64,000 bases of DNA. It comes from Mycoemilia scoparia (lineage: Eukaryota; Kickxellomycota; Kickxellomycetes; Kickxellales; Kickxellaceae). Numbering within the stretch: position 1 is the first letter of the stretch; every line of letters begins with the position of its first letter. The position numbers were made by a program, and so were the translations under genes. The stretch is from the NCBI GenBank assembly GCA_027575805.1, contig JANBPU010000001.1, positions 372,001-436,000 on the forward strand, read 5' to 3'. Below are positions 1 to 12,245 of this stretch, in pieces. The notes under the pieces were generated by a model. It was not told the origin of the DNA. It ran no database searches and saw nothing but the letters and a program-made list of their open reading frames with translations.

Positions 1-1268
1 TATACTTTTAAAGTCGTAAGAACAAAATAGATAGATAAAGATGCAATAAAGTTAGAACCCACTCTACATTTGGTGTTTTTGTTTTGAATAGACCGCAGGT
101 TGTCATGGCCACAGCCCAAGTTTTGGTCAATCGATTCTACTATGTTTCCAGTATATATCAATCTGATCTTAGGGTAAGAGGAATACATTTATTGACCCTC
201 GATCTTTATGACCCACAGATATATTAAGCTACGATAAATTATTTAGGCAATAGTGCTAGGGGCATTCCTTCTTGCTTCCAAGGCCGAAGAACATCCACAG
301 AGGATAAGCAGCATAATCACAGTATTCGATGCCTTGATCAAAATGCATAGAGGCCTTACAACCAATGTTTTGGAGCGGCATGAGAGTGTAAGTTTAAACT
401 CATTCGTGTTTAATAGATATATATAACTTTTTGCTGAATCGTGAATATCCATAATATCTGTAGGAATACGAAGTCATGAAAAATGAGATGGTAGAAGGAG
501 AATTGGTATTGCTTAGAGGACTAGGATTTAATATACAAGTGCAACACCCATACGCAATGCTTCTCAACTACCTGCGATGTCTTGGTTTAGCAAATCATGA
601 AAAAGTACCTCAAATAGCCTGGAACTACTTGAATGATGGGTAAGCAAAATATCTGTTTGATTGGAAACACCCACAATAGTATGTGGATAACTAATGACAT
701 CCTATTAATCCGTTGTAGGCTGCAAACAAACATTTATTCGTGTTTTCAACCTCATTCGATCGCTTGCTCTGCCATATTTTTAGCAGCAAGAAAGTGTCAT
801 ATCGCTCTTCCCAAAAGTCCACCATGGTGGTCGATATTTGACACAAATGAGCAAGACATCCTCTGTATATCCAGAACAATAATGATGGTATATCAAGAAA
901 AGTCGCCAAGATATGGTCCTCTTAACAAGCATGAAGTAAAACTTTTTATGGATGATAAGCTAGAAGACCACATTAATCGTGATAGAGCTCAAAACAAAGC
1001 AAAGGAAAGAGCACAAATGATAAAACAAAAGATCGACTCGAATCATGAGTCAAACACTTCTTTAAGACATAAAGAAAAACAAAATGGTAGTCCACATCAT
1101 TATTCTCATAGAGAAAGAGAGCGTTCTCCAGTATATCACCATAGAGACCACAGCGACCGACGTCGTCGCCATCATGGTGATGGCCATAGAAGGAGTGGAT
1201 CAAGAGACTCTTTGGGACATAGAAGATACTATTCAAAAAGATCACGGTCACCAGGACGCCACCATTAG
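1..1268 (+). CDS. Cyclin L-like protein, 5' end outside window
   Basis: Cyclin L partners a CDK11/PITSLRE-type kinase in transcription and splicing control in nuclear speckles. Exons read as <1-15, 92-173, 247-387, 464-639 and 719-1268. The joined product runs ILLKSPQVVMATAQVLVNRF, then LASKAEEHPQRISSIITVF, then the second cyclin fold (HPYAMLLNYL, AWNYLNDG, CFQPHSIACSAIFLAARK, PPWWSIF). The C-terminus is rich in basic, Arg-Ser, His and Asp residues, as in the RS tail of cyclin L, and ends HRRYYSKRSRSPGRHH before a TAG stop. The start codon and first cyclin helix lie upstream of the window. A short repeat element begins just after the stop. Cyclin T or K is less likely because of the RS tail. 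Confidence 0.88.
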
Positions 1269-1286
1269 AAATTATTTCCCACAATG

Positions 1287-1447
1287 AAATGGCAAGATCT
1301 CCACTAAAAGGGAATGGACAGATACCCTCACACATTTCTTGCAAATCAGTCCATAAGCTATACATTTTAGATGGAGTTTCAGTGATGATTGGCAGATATC
1401 CAAGGAAACATCCTAGCTAGTACCTTTTTCAGAAGACTCGGCTAAAT
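1287..1447. repeat. Family A inverted-repeat element, copy 1
   Basis: This segment of about 161 bp starts AAATGGCAAGATCTCC and ends GAAGACTCGGCTAAAT; the two ends are imperfect inverted repeats. The interior carries the family core CAGTCCATAAGCTATACATT. Related copies lie near 15.0, 26.3, 47.4 and 53.0 kb. It sits immediately downstream of the cyclin L stop codon, so it is probably transcribed in that 3' UTR. Confidence 0.6.
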
Positions 1448-1535
1448 AAGCAGTATTTTATATTAGAAGTTTTATTTTACGGGTTAACTATAATATATTT
1501 TGTGTATATGCCAGAATTGAATTTATCTCAAATGT

Positions 1536-2215
1536 TTAGTCAAATTTGGAAAACATTATTTGATTTGCTTTTCTTAGAGAGCGCCCACCAACAGTAAGTC
1601 TAAAGCTGGTATCTGCCGACTCTACGTCTGTGGATGGCTGTGGTAAACGGAATACTGACTCAGGCAGTGAAGAATCTGTATTTCCAGCAAAAACTGAGGA
1701 ACTGACTACTGAGTCGCCATGTTGAGAAATGAGGTCGTTCTACAAGCAAGTAAACATTTGGTGGCAGCTAATGCATGCTTTTTCAAGTACACTCAATAGT
1801 AAAAGGATAGTATACTAGCTCAATATTTACCGATCTTTCTCCAGAAATATTCCTTTGTAAATGGTGCTTGGGGTCATCCTTGGAAGCTAAGTGCGGATTT
1901 AAAGCAGTTTAGTATATATATATATATATATATAATACGGGCAAATATCATTCTCATGAAATTAAATGTAGATTTACCAGTAGTAGTGATCCCTTGTATC
2001 ATTGTTCCCCAAGGATACGTCCACCCACTGGAATGGACCGCTTTTAGTTGTTTGTCAAAGAATTTTGAAGGCTCTGCAAACTCTCCTTTACACTTTGCCA
2101 GATCATAGAGACTAGAGTTACTGTCATCAAAGTTCTTATTATTTCCGATATCGCTCACCGACCTCTCTGCTTTGGGACCACTCAGGCCAGGATGGCTAAC
2201 AAAAGTAGAAGTCAT
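1536..2215 (-). CDS. Hypothetical protein, three exons
   Basis: I do not recognise this gene. Exons are 1978-2215, 1831-1886 and 1536-1739, each joined by GTAAAT..AG introns. All phases agree, giving a product of about 165 aa that starts MTSTFVSHPGLSGPKAER. The middle has an aromatic stretch (SGWTYPWGTMIQGI), followed by DDPKHHLQRNISGERS and a Ser/Thr-rich tail with SFRLTVGGRSLRKAN. There is no signal peptide or membrane segment. Intron 1 contains a TA microsatellite. Three exons that stay in phase argue for a real gene, but nothing indicates function. Confidence 0.55.
1913..1934. repeat. (TA)n microsatellite in intron
   Basis: About eleven TA units within intron 1 of the hypothetical gene. 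Similar intronic tracts lie at 7924-7942, 22700-22719, 25954-25966 and 44930-44952. Confidence 0.8.
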
Positions 2216-2570
2216 GTTGTATTATATAGATGCAGAAAAAACACAATGGGTGTTCAATAAAGCAAGATCATGATATACTTTTGGTATTCTGATTGAGATA
2301 CAAAATTTAGGAAAGGCTGTAGCAGTTTATGGGTCGAGATGTCCTTTAACAGACCATGATGTAATTTAAATCTTTTGTCATAAATTATACATAATACTAT
2401 GAAATAATGTCAACAATGAAGTTTTTAAAGTAAACAAGGTTGCTTTATTAACAAATCATAAACAAACCATGTAAGTTTGGCTTATTATACTCAATATGTT
2501 AAAGGTATAACAGCCACAGCGTTGGTTGATGCGTAGAATATGCATGGCCAAGTAATTCAAGAAAGAGTAG
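2216..2570. other. Gap: hypothetical-gene promoter and SBDS 3' UTR
   Basis: This AT-rich stretch lies upstream of the minus-strand hypothetical gene and downstream of SBDS. I see no ORF, RNA gene or repeat-family copy in it. Confidence 0.5.
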
Positions 2571-3508
2571 CTAAGAAAATGTCTGTACCCAGTCAGTTTC
2601 ATCATGTGTTTCTCTAAGATTCAGCAATTCTAATGAGTATCTCCCTTTAAGCTCTTTTTGAAGAAGCTGATCTATATTGCGGAACTGGCCAGGATCGATG
2701 AGAGCAACTATTTCGAGCTGACCAGCAAAGTCTTTGTCCTCGATGCTTGTGATTAGAGGCATCAAGCTATCCTCAATGCGCTTATAGTCCTTGTCATTGA
2801 GAGTTAAGCGAACTCTCATTTGGGCACGCTCGATGGGGATCAAGTTCTTTGCCTGTAACTGCTTGATGACGTCAAGGGCTTGCTGTTTTGTGCTCTTGTT
2901 CGGGTTTACAGAATAATGGAGGTCAGAAATAGCCTTTTCAATTATGTTAACAGTATAGGCTCTCTTGGTATTTGGGTTGACACACTTTTCGGCGATTATT
3001 GTTGCAATATCACGCGAGATTTCATCCAGCTTGTGGCCTCGCTCTTTTTGTGATACTTGCTGCTCGCCCTTGCGAAGAATCTCCATCATGATTTTCTCCG
3101 TATCGTCTGTTTTAAATTGTTTTACTAGGTCTTCCTGGTTGGCAACCTGGCCTTTCGAGACGTTGGTGAAAATCTGCTCTATTTGGAGAACCTCACTTAG
3201 ATCCTTCTCCCTACAACATCATACCGCAGGCTTTAGTACTTTATGATTTTCCATATAGATCAGGCTTGCTATTATATAACAGTGCTTCAGCTTACACTCC
3301 GCTGCGCCATTCGGATACCTTGTTTTTATAGCAAGCAATCTCGAATCTTTTTCCACCTTTTTTTAACCGAACAATTGACACATTTGTCAACCTATTTTGC
3401 AAATATACAGTTAGCCCACACAGATATTGCTTGTTAGAGAGTGAGAGCATATATATTGAAGTGGAAGTCTTACTGGATCTTTGTATTTGGCTGGAATATG
3501 CGGGACAT
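2571..3508 (-). CDS. SDO1: SBDS / Sdo1 ribosome maturation factor
   Basis: SBDS works with the GTPase EFL1 (Ria1) to release eIF6 from late 60S subunits in the cytoplasm. Exons are 3474-3508, 3296-3391 and 2571-3210, giving 256 aa, close to the usual 250. The N-terminal FYSH domain reads [27 protein letters not shown] and [14 protein letters not shown]. The second domain ([39 protein letters not shown]) and the third RNA-binding-like domain follow to the stop. The start is the ATG at 3508 ([10 protein letters not shown]). The longer frame upstream has no ATG. The gene is transcribed divergently from exportin-7. Confidence 0.95.
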
Positions 3509-4176
3509 GGTGACACTAAACCAGATTTTCTAGCGCATTAGTGTAATTTTGCAAAAATTAAGCCAGAAGAGATTCATGGATCCTGAACTCCAGTTGATTT
3601 TGAGTTGGCCAAACAAAGATTATGGGCCTCGCCGGAACTGTGGCTGATGAGCTGGCAATAAGCCATTCTCATTAATTAAGTAGTCTCCACAATGACACGC
3701 CTGTGAACAGGCTTGAAGTGGGTGAGGGGTTGGTGGGAAGGTATGGAGGTATTAATTGGTGATGGGCATCACTTTCAATACCACACACAACAGAGTGAAA
3801 GGACATACCCCTGCGCTGAGCTAGCACTGAGGTAACAACATGACCGAAAGAGAAGTCAAATATTGCCTTTAATACTGAAGAAGCAGCAGCATGCAGACAA
3901 CGACTATTCTCATAGACTGGATGGTGGTAATATTTGTGGTAGTTAGTGGGAAAGGTTTAAATCATCTGCTGACACCATAAAAAACACAGTTTGAGCTTTT
4001 TCCCATATACCCTAATCCACACATTTTAACACTTGGCTTCAAAAGAATTATTGACTACCAAAAAAAGGACGACTTTCTTGACTCTACTTTGCATTCAACG
4101 CCAAACCCTAATAGTACTACTATTTCAATACCCACTCGAACTAGGCAAATATTGCCCCTAATAACTGAGCACCCAA
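3509..4176. promoter_or_regulatory. Divergent SDO1/XPO7 intergenic promoter
   Basis: This 668 bp gap separates the two start codons. I see no ORF, tRNA or repeat-family copy. A shared control region is inferred only from the head-to-head layout. Confidence 0.4.
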
Positions 4177-7100
4177 ATGCAAAGCAATCAGCCTGCTACT
4201 ATTGAACAGTTCGACTTTCTATGCCAGCAGGCTTTCCAGGCCACCTCTGAGGCCCAGAGAGGGGAAGCCGAGTGTAGGCTGCGGTACTACTTTCCAACAT
4301 TTGCTGAAACGCCAGCTGAAATTCAGCGTCAAGCCCAGTATGGCGGTGTAGTCAATGCAGAGGGGGTGATGGAAATATACCCGGATATTAAGGGCCCTTC
4401 AGACTCAGCAAGGCATTTGGTGTGGCTCCTGCAAAACTCGATCCAGGTTTTCTCAAGAGCATATTCTCTGCAGAGACTCCGTATAGTGATTCTAAACCAC
4501 ATTGGCACTTTTAGTGCGGAAGACAAGCTGTCCTTGCGTAAGTGCCTTTTTATTTGAATACCATCTCACACCCAATGGGAGGAATCCATACAACACAACA
4601 GCTGTGTCGACGTATCCGGGTGTTTATAATGGCCAAAACATCAATTATAGCCCTATCTATTTGCATTTATAGAAAACACGCTCTTCAATTTCATAAAGTC
4701 TGATACTGAAGGCATGAATACATTCATACTGACTGACACTGCAAGAATTCTGGCTTTGATAATTCTATTTTCTTGGCATGATGTCCCAGAATCCAAAAAG
4801 ATATTTGGCGAGATAAATGAATTTTCAAAGGTAAACTTTTCCCCCTCAAAACGCTACTGCCCTTTTGAACAGCTGCTTATATGACCTGTAGGCTAATTAC
4901 TATGATGATTTTGGGAATTGCATCATCAACAACCCTTGAAAATAGATCTCGCATCAGCATCAGCTTGTTGCATTGAGAGCAACACGTACCTTAGTGGACG
5001 AATTGGGCCGCGATTTGCCATCCCGCTATATGATGAAGCAGCGGCGTGTTGTAACAAATTTTAGAGACAGGTTCCTGCACGGGATCACAAAAAATTCATT
5101 CGCAGTAATGAAGGATATTCTATCTGGAAGTCTGTATTCTGATCTCGACATTGAAAAGAAAAAGGAAATACTGTCTGAGGACTTGGAGCTCCAGAAAGCG
5201 TGCCTTTCTTTCGATTTTATTGGATTGGCTTCTGATGAATCAAGCGACGAGGCTACATCTATACAAGTCCCTTCGTCATGGAGAGATACTTTTATGACAC
5301 CTGGCTTCTTTTCTGTATATTTCGAAGGATACCAAAAGCTTGACTCGCCCATATGTAGCCAGTTCATTGAGATTTTGGCTCTCCTATCATCTATTCGCCG
5401 CTCATTCTTTGTTGATGCCAATAGAGAAAAGTTCCTTGATCAAATGATGACTGGTATCATGGAGCTCATAAAGAATGGGATCAACATGAAGGACATTGAA
5501 AGCTATCACCACACTTGTCGCCTCTTGTCACGATTCGGCACCATCCATGCCTTTTATACCATTGATGGGTCAGAGAAGTTTTCAAACTTTGTGATGCTTG
5601 CAACTAACTTCACATTAGAGGGATTCAATGTCTGGGAGATGCTTCCTAATAGCATCACGCCTCTTTTGATCTTCTGGTCCAAGCTTGCCACAGAGCTTGA
5701 TAAACACGTTACCCAGGACTCTGAATCGAAACTTGCAAATTTCCAATCCCCATTCCCGATGATCGTAAAGAGCTATCTCTCCACCATGCTTGCTGCTCCT
5801 GCAAAGCTAGTAAGTGGAGACCTCAGCGTGGATGATCCATTGGATAATGAAGATGAAATGATCATCAATGTCAAAATGCTGTCCATAATGGCTCGTACAG
5901 CATACACCGACTGTTCTGGAATAATGGTTTCACTTCTTGAACAAGCAACCACAGACTACCAGTCAAAGATTAATTCTTCAATGACATCTCCAGACTCTCT
6001 TATGATCCTTGAAGGCAAGTATACTGATGATGTGTAAGCACTAGCTGTCAAAATTATCATATAACATGCTGACATTGCAATTGACATTTTTATTATTAAA
6101 AAAATAGAACAACTCTCATGGCTGGTGTATACAGTTGGAGCATTTATTGATAGCAGACAGGTATGTTGCACTGAATCATGAACAACACTTTATCTTTTGC
6201 TCTGGTGCTTATATATTCTTTTGTTCGATTATAAAGCCCTACAATAGTACGTATGATGATGACGAGAAAGATGCTGAGTTGGCATTCCGCTGTATACAAC
6301 TGGACAACATTGTTCGCGAACACATTATCAAAGTAAGGCCAACAACTACATTACCGTTACACACATTTATATAGTCTATTACATGTTTTTACTAACTCTA
6401 TCGCTTTGGTATTTTTGCTTAAAACACGATAGTCGCATCGTCAGCCATCTGAACACCTGGAGCTTGCAATTATGTTCTTCTACAACAACTTTAGGGTCAC
6501 ATACCTAAGCGACCAAGGTTACAAGCAGGCGAAAATGTTTTCTGTTCTTTCAGGGTATATACAGATCAATGATTCAGAGGCTGGTCTTGAATTGGTAATG
6601 CAGAAAATCATTTTCAATCTTGAAATATGGCCGCATTCATCCCCCATTGTACAAAGAACGCTGCAGATTCTCTATGACATGACTATTGGGTACTCTAGCC
6701 TCCAGCAACTGGCCAAACTATCATCCGTCCAGACTCTGCTTGATAACCATTCCACAAGCGGCTTCAAGTTCTTGGAGTCTGTTGAGGATAAAAAGCCGAG
6801 AATCAAATATTATAACTCATTGTGCCGAATTAGGTCCACTAGGAATCTAGTCCATTCTACTTTTGAAAGCTTTACAAAGCATTGGGCTGAAGCCATCGAT
6901 AATCTAAACTCCATGAGCAATGAGCAATTTTCTCACCAGCCGACCAGGGTAAGTAACGAGAACTTTGCGTTTAGTTTGCTATCCTAAAATTATTAGGACA
7001 CTGATAATACTGATGTTTATTCTGAAATTGTCACATATAGACTCTGATTCTTAAGGTTTTATATGATCTCCGTGGATTTTTGTCTGCCATAACCACAAAA

Positions 7101-8390
7101 AACTTTTTCGCACTCTTCTTTAACTGGATATTCCCGTCAAGAATAGTCCTTATACACAAAGTGTTGGCACTATGGAAAAATGATATTGTGCTTCAAATTG
7201 CAGCTCTGCGCTTTATAAAGGAGTTTACACAAAACACTTCGCAGCGGCTTACATTTGATGTGAGCTCACCAAATGGCATCCTAATGTTCCGTGAGGCAAG
7301 CAAGGCTGTGTGGGAATATGGCAACCTGAAGCTGAAAGACACCAATGTGACCAACGATGTCTACAAAGAGCGATACAAGGGTTTTGGAATCTGCTTCTCG
7401 ATTTTAACCAACTTGTTGACTGGGCGGTATGTGCCTATCGGGGTGATGCCATTGTATGGCGATACGGCATTAACTAACATGTTCGACATCACAATAGGAC
7501 TTCTAAAAGCTATTCCTATTTCTGACATAATTGACTATCCCAAGTTGGGAAGACTAACGTTCCAAATGCTTGACGTTCTTCTACAAAAAACCACAATTGA
7601 CCTGATCACAATCGAAGAAAATACCTATGAGCACATTATTCAGCTATGTTCAGAGGCTCTAAATCACGTCGAAACAGCAATTGTATCGCACTCATGCTCA
7701 GTAATTGACGGCCTTTGCAGCTACGCAATAAAGCAACAGGATGAACCAACACCTTTATCGGCAATCATTCTTAAGAAGAGGGACATCCTACAATTCCTCT
7801 GTAGAGAGCTACTGAATATTGTACTATTTGAAGACAGACCTAATGACTGGTCGTTGCTTCGCCCAGTATTCTCTCTCCTGATGCTCGAGAAAGAGGTAAA
7901 GAGGTTTTATTGTTATATACTAATATATATATATATATATATTAGTATATTAATTGGAAACATTATTAACACTGAGGCATGTGCTAACCATCCTCATATC
8001 TTTCACTTTATAGTATATGGTGAGCTATACTAATTGGATTGCTCAGTTCCAAGATACAGAACGCCGTGACATTCTACTAAAGGTAAACACCCAAGTGCAT
8101 TTGGCCAGCTTCCTCATGCTAAACACCTAGCTTTTGAAAATACAAAGGCCATTGACAATTTACACATTTTTTGTTTTTCTGTTTAGTCGCTGAGCCCACT
8201 CTTTGACTGTGGATTTGACTTCAGCAATGCCAGCCGTGACCGATTCACCCAGGCAATGAGCCAATATAGACGAGACATTGCAAGCAAGAATATTGTACTA
8301 ATGCTCCCAACTAACCAAACACAAGGCCAGTCAGTAGGTGGAACTCAAGAAAGCGTCCAAGCTGGTGGAGACACAGCAATGATGGATTAG
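4177..8390 (+). CDS. XPO7: Exportin-7 (RanBP16) nuclear transport receptor
   Basis: Exportin-7 is a Ran-dependent importin-beta superfamily receptor that carries proteins through the nuclear pore. Nine exons fit: 4177-4537, 4673-4830, 4946-6014, 6108-6160, 6237-6332, 6433-6948, 7041-7895, 8014-8082 and 8187-8390. They give about 1126 aa, against roughly 1087 in animals. Diagnostic family blocks are LSFDFIGLASDESSDE (about residue 260), IGYSSLQQLAKLSSVQ and QRLTFDVSSPNGILMFREASK (about residue 820). The intron at 6015-6107 needs a GC donor (GCAAGT) to keep frame. The intron at 7896-8013 carries a TA microsatellite. RanBP17 is the only close alternative name; fungi normally have a single member. 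Confidence 0.93.
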
Positions 8391-9345
8391 ATATATATAT
8401 ATACATGCTTTTTTCACTGGCAGTAAATTGCCTTGCAAACCCAAAATAACCCCACCATTGTCCATCCAGCATCATAATCACAACTTATCAGCTACAGTAT
8501 AGTTTTAAAGTCTTTTTCAGCTACTGTTACTACTATTGTGAATTTACATAAATCAAGTTTAGAATTTCCTAATCAGAATAGTAGCTGCAAAGGTTCTTTT
8601 TAAAATAATAAATTGCTTTAGAGGTTTATTTCTTGTATAAAGTTTTGGTAGTAAAGTGGTGATGATTTTACTAAAATGTGAGATATAAATTGTTGTATTT
8701 TGCAAAGATCTTGGAGTGCATGAACTAACAGGCAATCTATGCAAAAATGGGTTTGGGCTGTTCCCACTGGAACCATAAAGCTTGAGCATGGGAAGAAGTA
8801 GAAGCCACAGCCAGGTATGTTCACACAGACACAAGGGATCGTGACTATTATGTTGGAGCCAAGTTCGGCATCAAGGTTAAAACTGTAATATGGGATCCTA
8901 TTGAAGCAATGGTTTGTTTTAAGCCTATTGGCGACGTCATTGGCGGATCCTGGCCTCAAAAACGAGTGGTCATCCATGGCTAGGGCGTAACTATACAAAG
9001 ATTAGCAAATAGTGTGTAAACGTATTATAAAAGCGAACCAAGAACTGACAGAAAAATAAAGGGTGTGTATGCCCAAATCTAGCTTTCCGATTACCTTCTT
9101 TTCCCAATCAACATTCCCTCACAACATTTGCTCTTATATCGAGTAGTATTCGGCCTATTTATCCCCTTCTACAGACTCTTGCTTTTCTCTAGAGCATACT
9201 TTTCAATACTAGAGCCTAGCCCTCCATACTTATTGACCTTACATTTGTGTCCAACTTTCTGGTCCATAATACCACATATTCTCTTGGCTTTATAGAGCTT
9301 CTTTCTAATTTACCTTTTCTATACTTGTACCTTTCTGGCTGCATA
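8391..9345. other. Gap between XPO7 and the OSBP gene
   Basis: This holds the XPO7 3' end and the likely OSBP-gene promoter. The pyrimidine-rich stretch from about 9090 to 9340, with cTTTCT runs before the start, looks like a fungal leader. One unsupported minus-strand ORF (8618-8998) is listed separately. Confidence 0.4.
8618..8998 (-). CDS. Doubtful ORF, no family recognised
   Basis: This is an open frame of about 126 codons. Its first ATG is near 8976 (MDDHSFLRPGSANDVANRL). It is Cys- and aromatic-rich (NIPGCGFYFFPC, HFCIDCLLVHAL) and contains no motif I can place. It lies in what should be the OSBP-gene upstream region. No splice signal extends it convincingly. It may be a chance ORF. 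Confidence 0.15.
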   Translation of the reverse strand: MYSYALAMDDHSFLRPGSANDVANRLKTNHCFNRIPYYSFNLDAELGSNIIVTIPCVCVNIPGCGFYFFPCSSFMVPVGTAQTHFCIDCLLVHALQDLCKIQQFISHILVKSSPLYYQNFIQEINL

Positions 9346-11108
9346 ATGTCCAAGTTTGACCCCAAGGACAGCAATGAGGAAGCCCTCGATCCCGAGGCTG
9401 GCAACATTATACTTGCCATGGTCAAACAATTCAGCAAAGACATGGACCTCTCAAGGGTGACGTTTCCGACCTTCGTTCTCGAACCTCGTAGCTTCACCGA
9501 GCGTGTCACCGATTTTATGACTCACCCCGACGTTTTATTAGAGTAAGTCTCCCACTATCCACCACCCACTTGCCCAGAGAGCCTTTGAATGACCTCTTAA
9601 TGGTTGGCCTTCTTTTCGTAAATGAAACATATAGTGCTGCAAGCCAGGAAAATGAGATTGACCGCTTCATACAAGTCACAAAGTACTATCTATCCGGCTG
9701 GCATATACACCCAAGAGTAAGTAACCACCAGTCATTATTCCTCTAGCAAAAGGGGCATACCTATTTGTCACCAAGTGATGATCCTATTCATCCTGCCCTT
9801 TTTGATATCACACTATCTTTGTTCCTTATACATCTCCTTCGGGGGGGGGGGGAGAGGTTGTAAAATAGTCACACGGTGGTCACAGCTTATCGAGAAACGT
9901 CAAGATATCATCCCTCTAATGTTTCATCATTATGACTTAATCCATATAGGGAGTCAAGAAGCCATACAACCCAGTTCTTGGTGAATTCTTCCGCTGCCGT
10001 TACTCATTTGAGGATGACTCCAGATCATTTTATATAAGCGAGCAGGTATCCCACCATCCACCCATCACTGCCATGTACTACAACAACCCACAACATGGCA
10101 TCCGTATCAATGGTGAGCTCCGCCCAATCAGTCGCTTCTTTGGTAACAGCGTAGCAATGATGCTCGATTCCAAGAGCTATGGCAAGATCTATCTAGACAG
10201 CCATGGTGAAGAGTACAATATTACTTATCCAAATATGTATGCTCGTGGCATTTTGTTTGGCAAAATGTTCCTGGAGCTTGGCGAGAAGTCCACTGTTATA
10301 TGCGAAAAGAGCAACCTTCAATGCGAAGTCGAGTTCAAAACAAAGGTAGACATTTTGATGCAGAGATACCAGCCCTGCTATACTTTTGGTGCTACACCTT
10401 TTGACTAACATGTGCTGTGTGTGCTTTATAAATCTACTTAGGGTTTCTTTACTGGCAGTTACAACCAAATTGAGGGCAAAATTACAACCATATCCGAGCC
10501 CAGAGAAACGCTATACCATATTTCTGGTAACTGGCAAACGGTTACCTATATTAAAAACGTCAAGACAGACGAAACTACTGTTTTGTTTGACTCTTCACAA
10601 GAAAGTGTCATGCTTAAGGACGTTCCCAAGATCGACGACCAGGAGCCCAACGAATCCAGAAACCTGTGGAGGCATGTCACGGTTGCCCTAAAGAACAAGG
10701 ACCAAGATGCTGCGACGACAGAAAAAACAAAGATCGAGGAGGCACAAAGAGAGGCCGCAAGAACCAGACGTGCCCAAAAGATCCAGTGGTCACAGAGATT
10801 CTTCTCCCATGATGCTGAGAAGGACATATACCTGCCAAAAATCTGTATTGATGAGTAAGTAACTCAATAATGAATAACCTATATATTTGTTTATGGCTGC
10901 CCCTGGCTATTATTCCAGCTACCATTATCTTGCACTATTTATACAAACATCTTTTGTTTTTGGTGAATTTCTGTATAGCAATGAGATCGATGCCCTTCCT
11001 TCCGATCCAGAGGAGGCTGGCAACATTTTGACACAATGGATTTTCACCAAACCTGATGGCTCGATTCCCGAATTTGTTAAAGATGATGAGTCTTCTGTTC
11101 CCTGCTAA
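9346..11108 (+). CDS. Oxysterol-binding protein-related lipid-transfer protein
   Basis: OSBP/Osh proteins exchange sterols or phosphatidylserine for PI4P at membrane contact sites. Exons are 9346-9542, 9635-9716, 9950-10345, 10442-10854 and 10979-11108, giving 405 aa. The family signature EQVSHHPP is at about residues 124-131 and KPYNPVLGE at about 97-105. A basic coiled segment (EEAQREAARTRRAQ) and SQRFF follow. There is no PH domain, ankyrin repeats or FFAT-like extension, so it resembles the short Osh6/Osh7 (ORP-domain-only) class. The second intron contains a run of 12 G. I leave the symbol blank because Osh4, Osh6 and Osh7 cannot be separated by eye. Confidence 0.93.
9841..9852 (+). repeat. 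G12 homopolymer in OSBP-gene intron
   Basis: Twelve consecutive G in the intron 9717-9949. It is conspicuous in AT-rich surroundings and prone to length change or sequencing error. Confidence 0.9.
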
Positions 11109-11446
11109 ATAGATCTATGTTTGCCTTTATCCAAGGAATGTTCTTTTTTCAGGGGAAGGGGCATACTTTAGGAGTTAGATCGCATAAAACTATTTCTACT
11201 TTATTATAATAAACTTTTTCGAAATGTTATGTTATCTTTGCCTTTGCTCCATTTAGTTTGAACCATGAGTTTAGATCATGATTTCTCGGTTCACAACGAT
11301 ATTTCGGAATCCCTGGATGATTTTAATACATAAATGGGCTGTATTTGTGTAGATGACTATAGCTTCTTTTTGAAAAGTTTCTTTTATTTGGAAGCAATCT
11401 ATCGAAAATTTGGTATAAATAATTACAATGCACCAAACTACACTTT
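11109..11446. other. Convergent 3' gap, OSBP gene / MRPS33
   Basis: AT-rich DNA between two converging genes. I see nothing in it beyond likely 3' UTRs. Confidence 0.4.
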
Positions 11447-11875
11447 CTACTTTTTCTTTCCGAGAGCGGCTCTCCGACCTTCGCCTATTTGTTTAATACA
11501 ATATTTCATGTGTTTATGTTAGAACCAATGTCTGTTTGGTAATCAAAAGCAATGATATATAGAATCTTTACTAGCACACGTACCTTTCTTTGGTGTTCCT
11601 TTTCCTCTTCTCTTGAGCTTTTCGACCTTCAGTAGTCGCTCTTCTTCATCCAAATTCAACAATTCGAGCTCAGGGAAGGCCATGTCTAGTTTTCTAAACT
11701 TCAGGCCAGATAGCAGCTCAGGACGTGGATAGTAGCTGTATATCTTTTCACCAGCCAAATTTTGGCGCATAATGTAACGTCCCGTCCGTGCATTGGTTGG
11801 ATTAAAAGCATGCTGGAATACTTTGCTGGTCAATTCAGCAAGTTTAAGTTTTCTTGCCGCTAATCCCTGTGACAT
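11447..11875 (-). CDS. MRPS33: Mitochondrial ribosomal protein S33 (mS33)
   Basis: This is a small-subunit component of the mitoribosome. Exons are 11584-11875 and 11447-11484, giving 109 aa against about 106 in animals. Family features are TSKVFQHAFNPTNARTGRYIM, the YYPRPE segment and the basic tail RRGKGTPKKGEGRRAALGKKK. The final 12 residues come from the second exon, reached through a GTACGT donor. Without the intron the frame would instead run into an unrelated tail and stop. The gene is divergent from TRS31. Confidence 0.88.
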
Positions 11876-12245
11876 TTTTAATATAATGTGTATGAATATT
11901 TAGACTCCCTGTAAAGGCAAATATAGCAGTGGTTTATTTGGTGCAAAGTAAAAGAAATGACAATAATCAGCTACTTTATTCAAATTCAACTCTTTCTTGA
12001 TCCATCCATATCGTTTTTACTTTGCTATAACAGTAGTTGTATGGAATAAAATAATTAATTCTCGAATGTGTGCTGCGTTTAGATCAAATATAATCAGGGG
12101 CTAAAGGGTCTTTGTAATTCACATTTGCCCATAAACTAGAAGATCGGCTCAAAAGGCACAAGAGTCACATCAGAAGCTTTAAATGCGGCTGCTGGTTTTA
12201 ATTTGCAAATATTCTCTTGCCGGCAAAAACATTTAGTACGATAAA
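11876..12245. promoter_or_regulatory. Divergent MRPS33/TRS31 promoter region
   Basis: A 370 bp gap lies between two start codons pointing away from each other. It is AT-rich, with no ORF and no repeat-family copy. Shared regulation is inferred from layout only. Confidence 0.4.

Noticed and set aside
4883..4942. Possible extra exon of XPO7 (ANYYDDFGNCIINN)
   Set aside because: It runs into an in-frame TGA. Joining 4830 directly to 4946 keeps frame and aligns both sides with the exportin-7 family.
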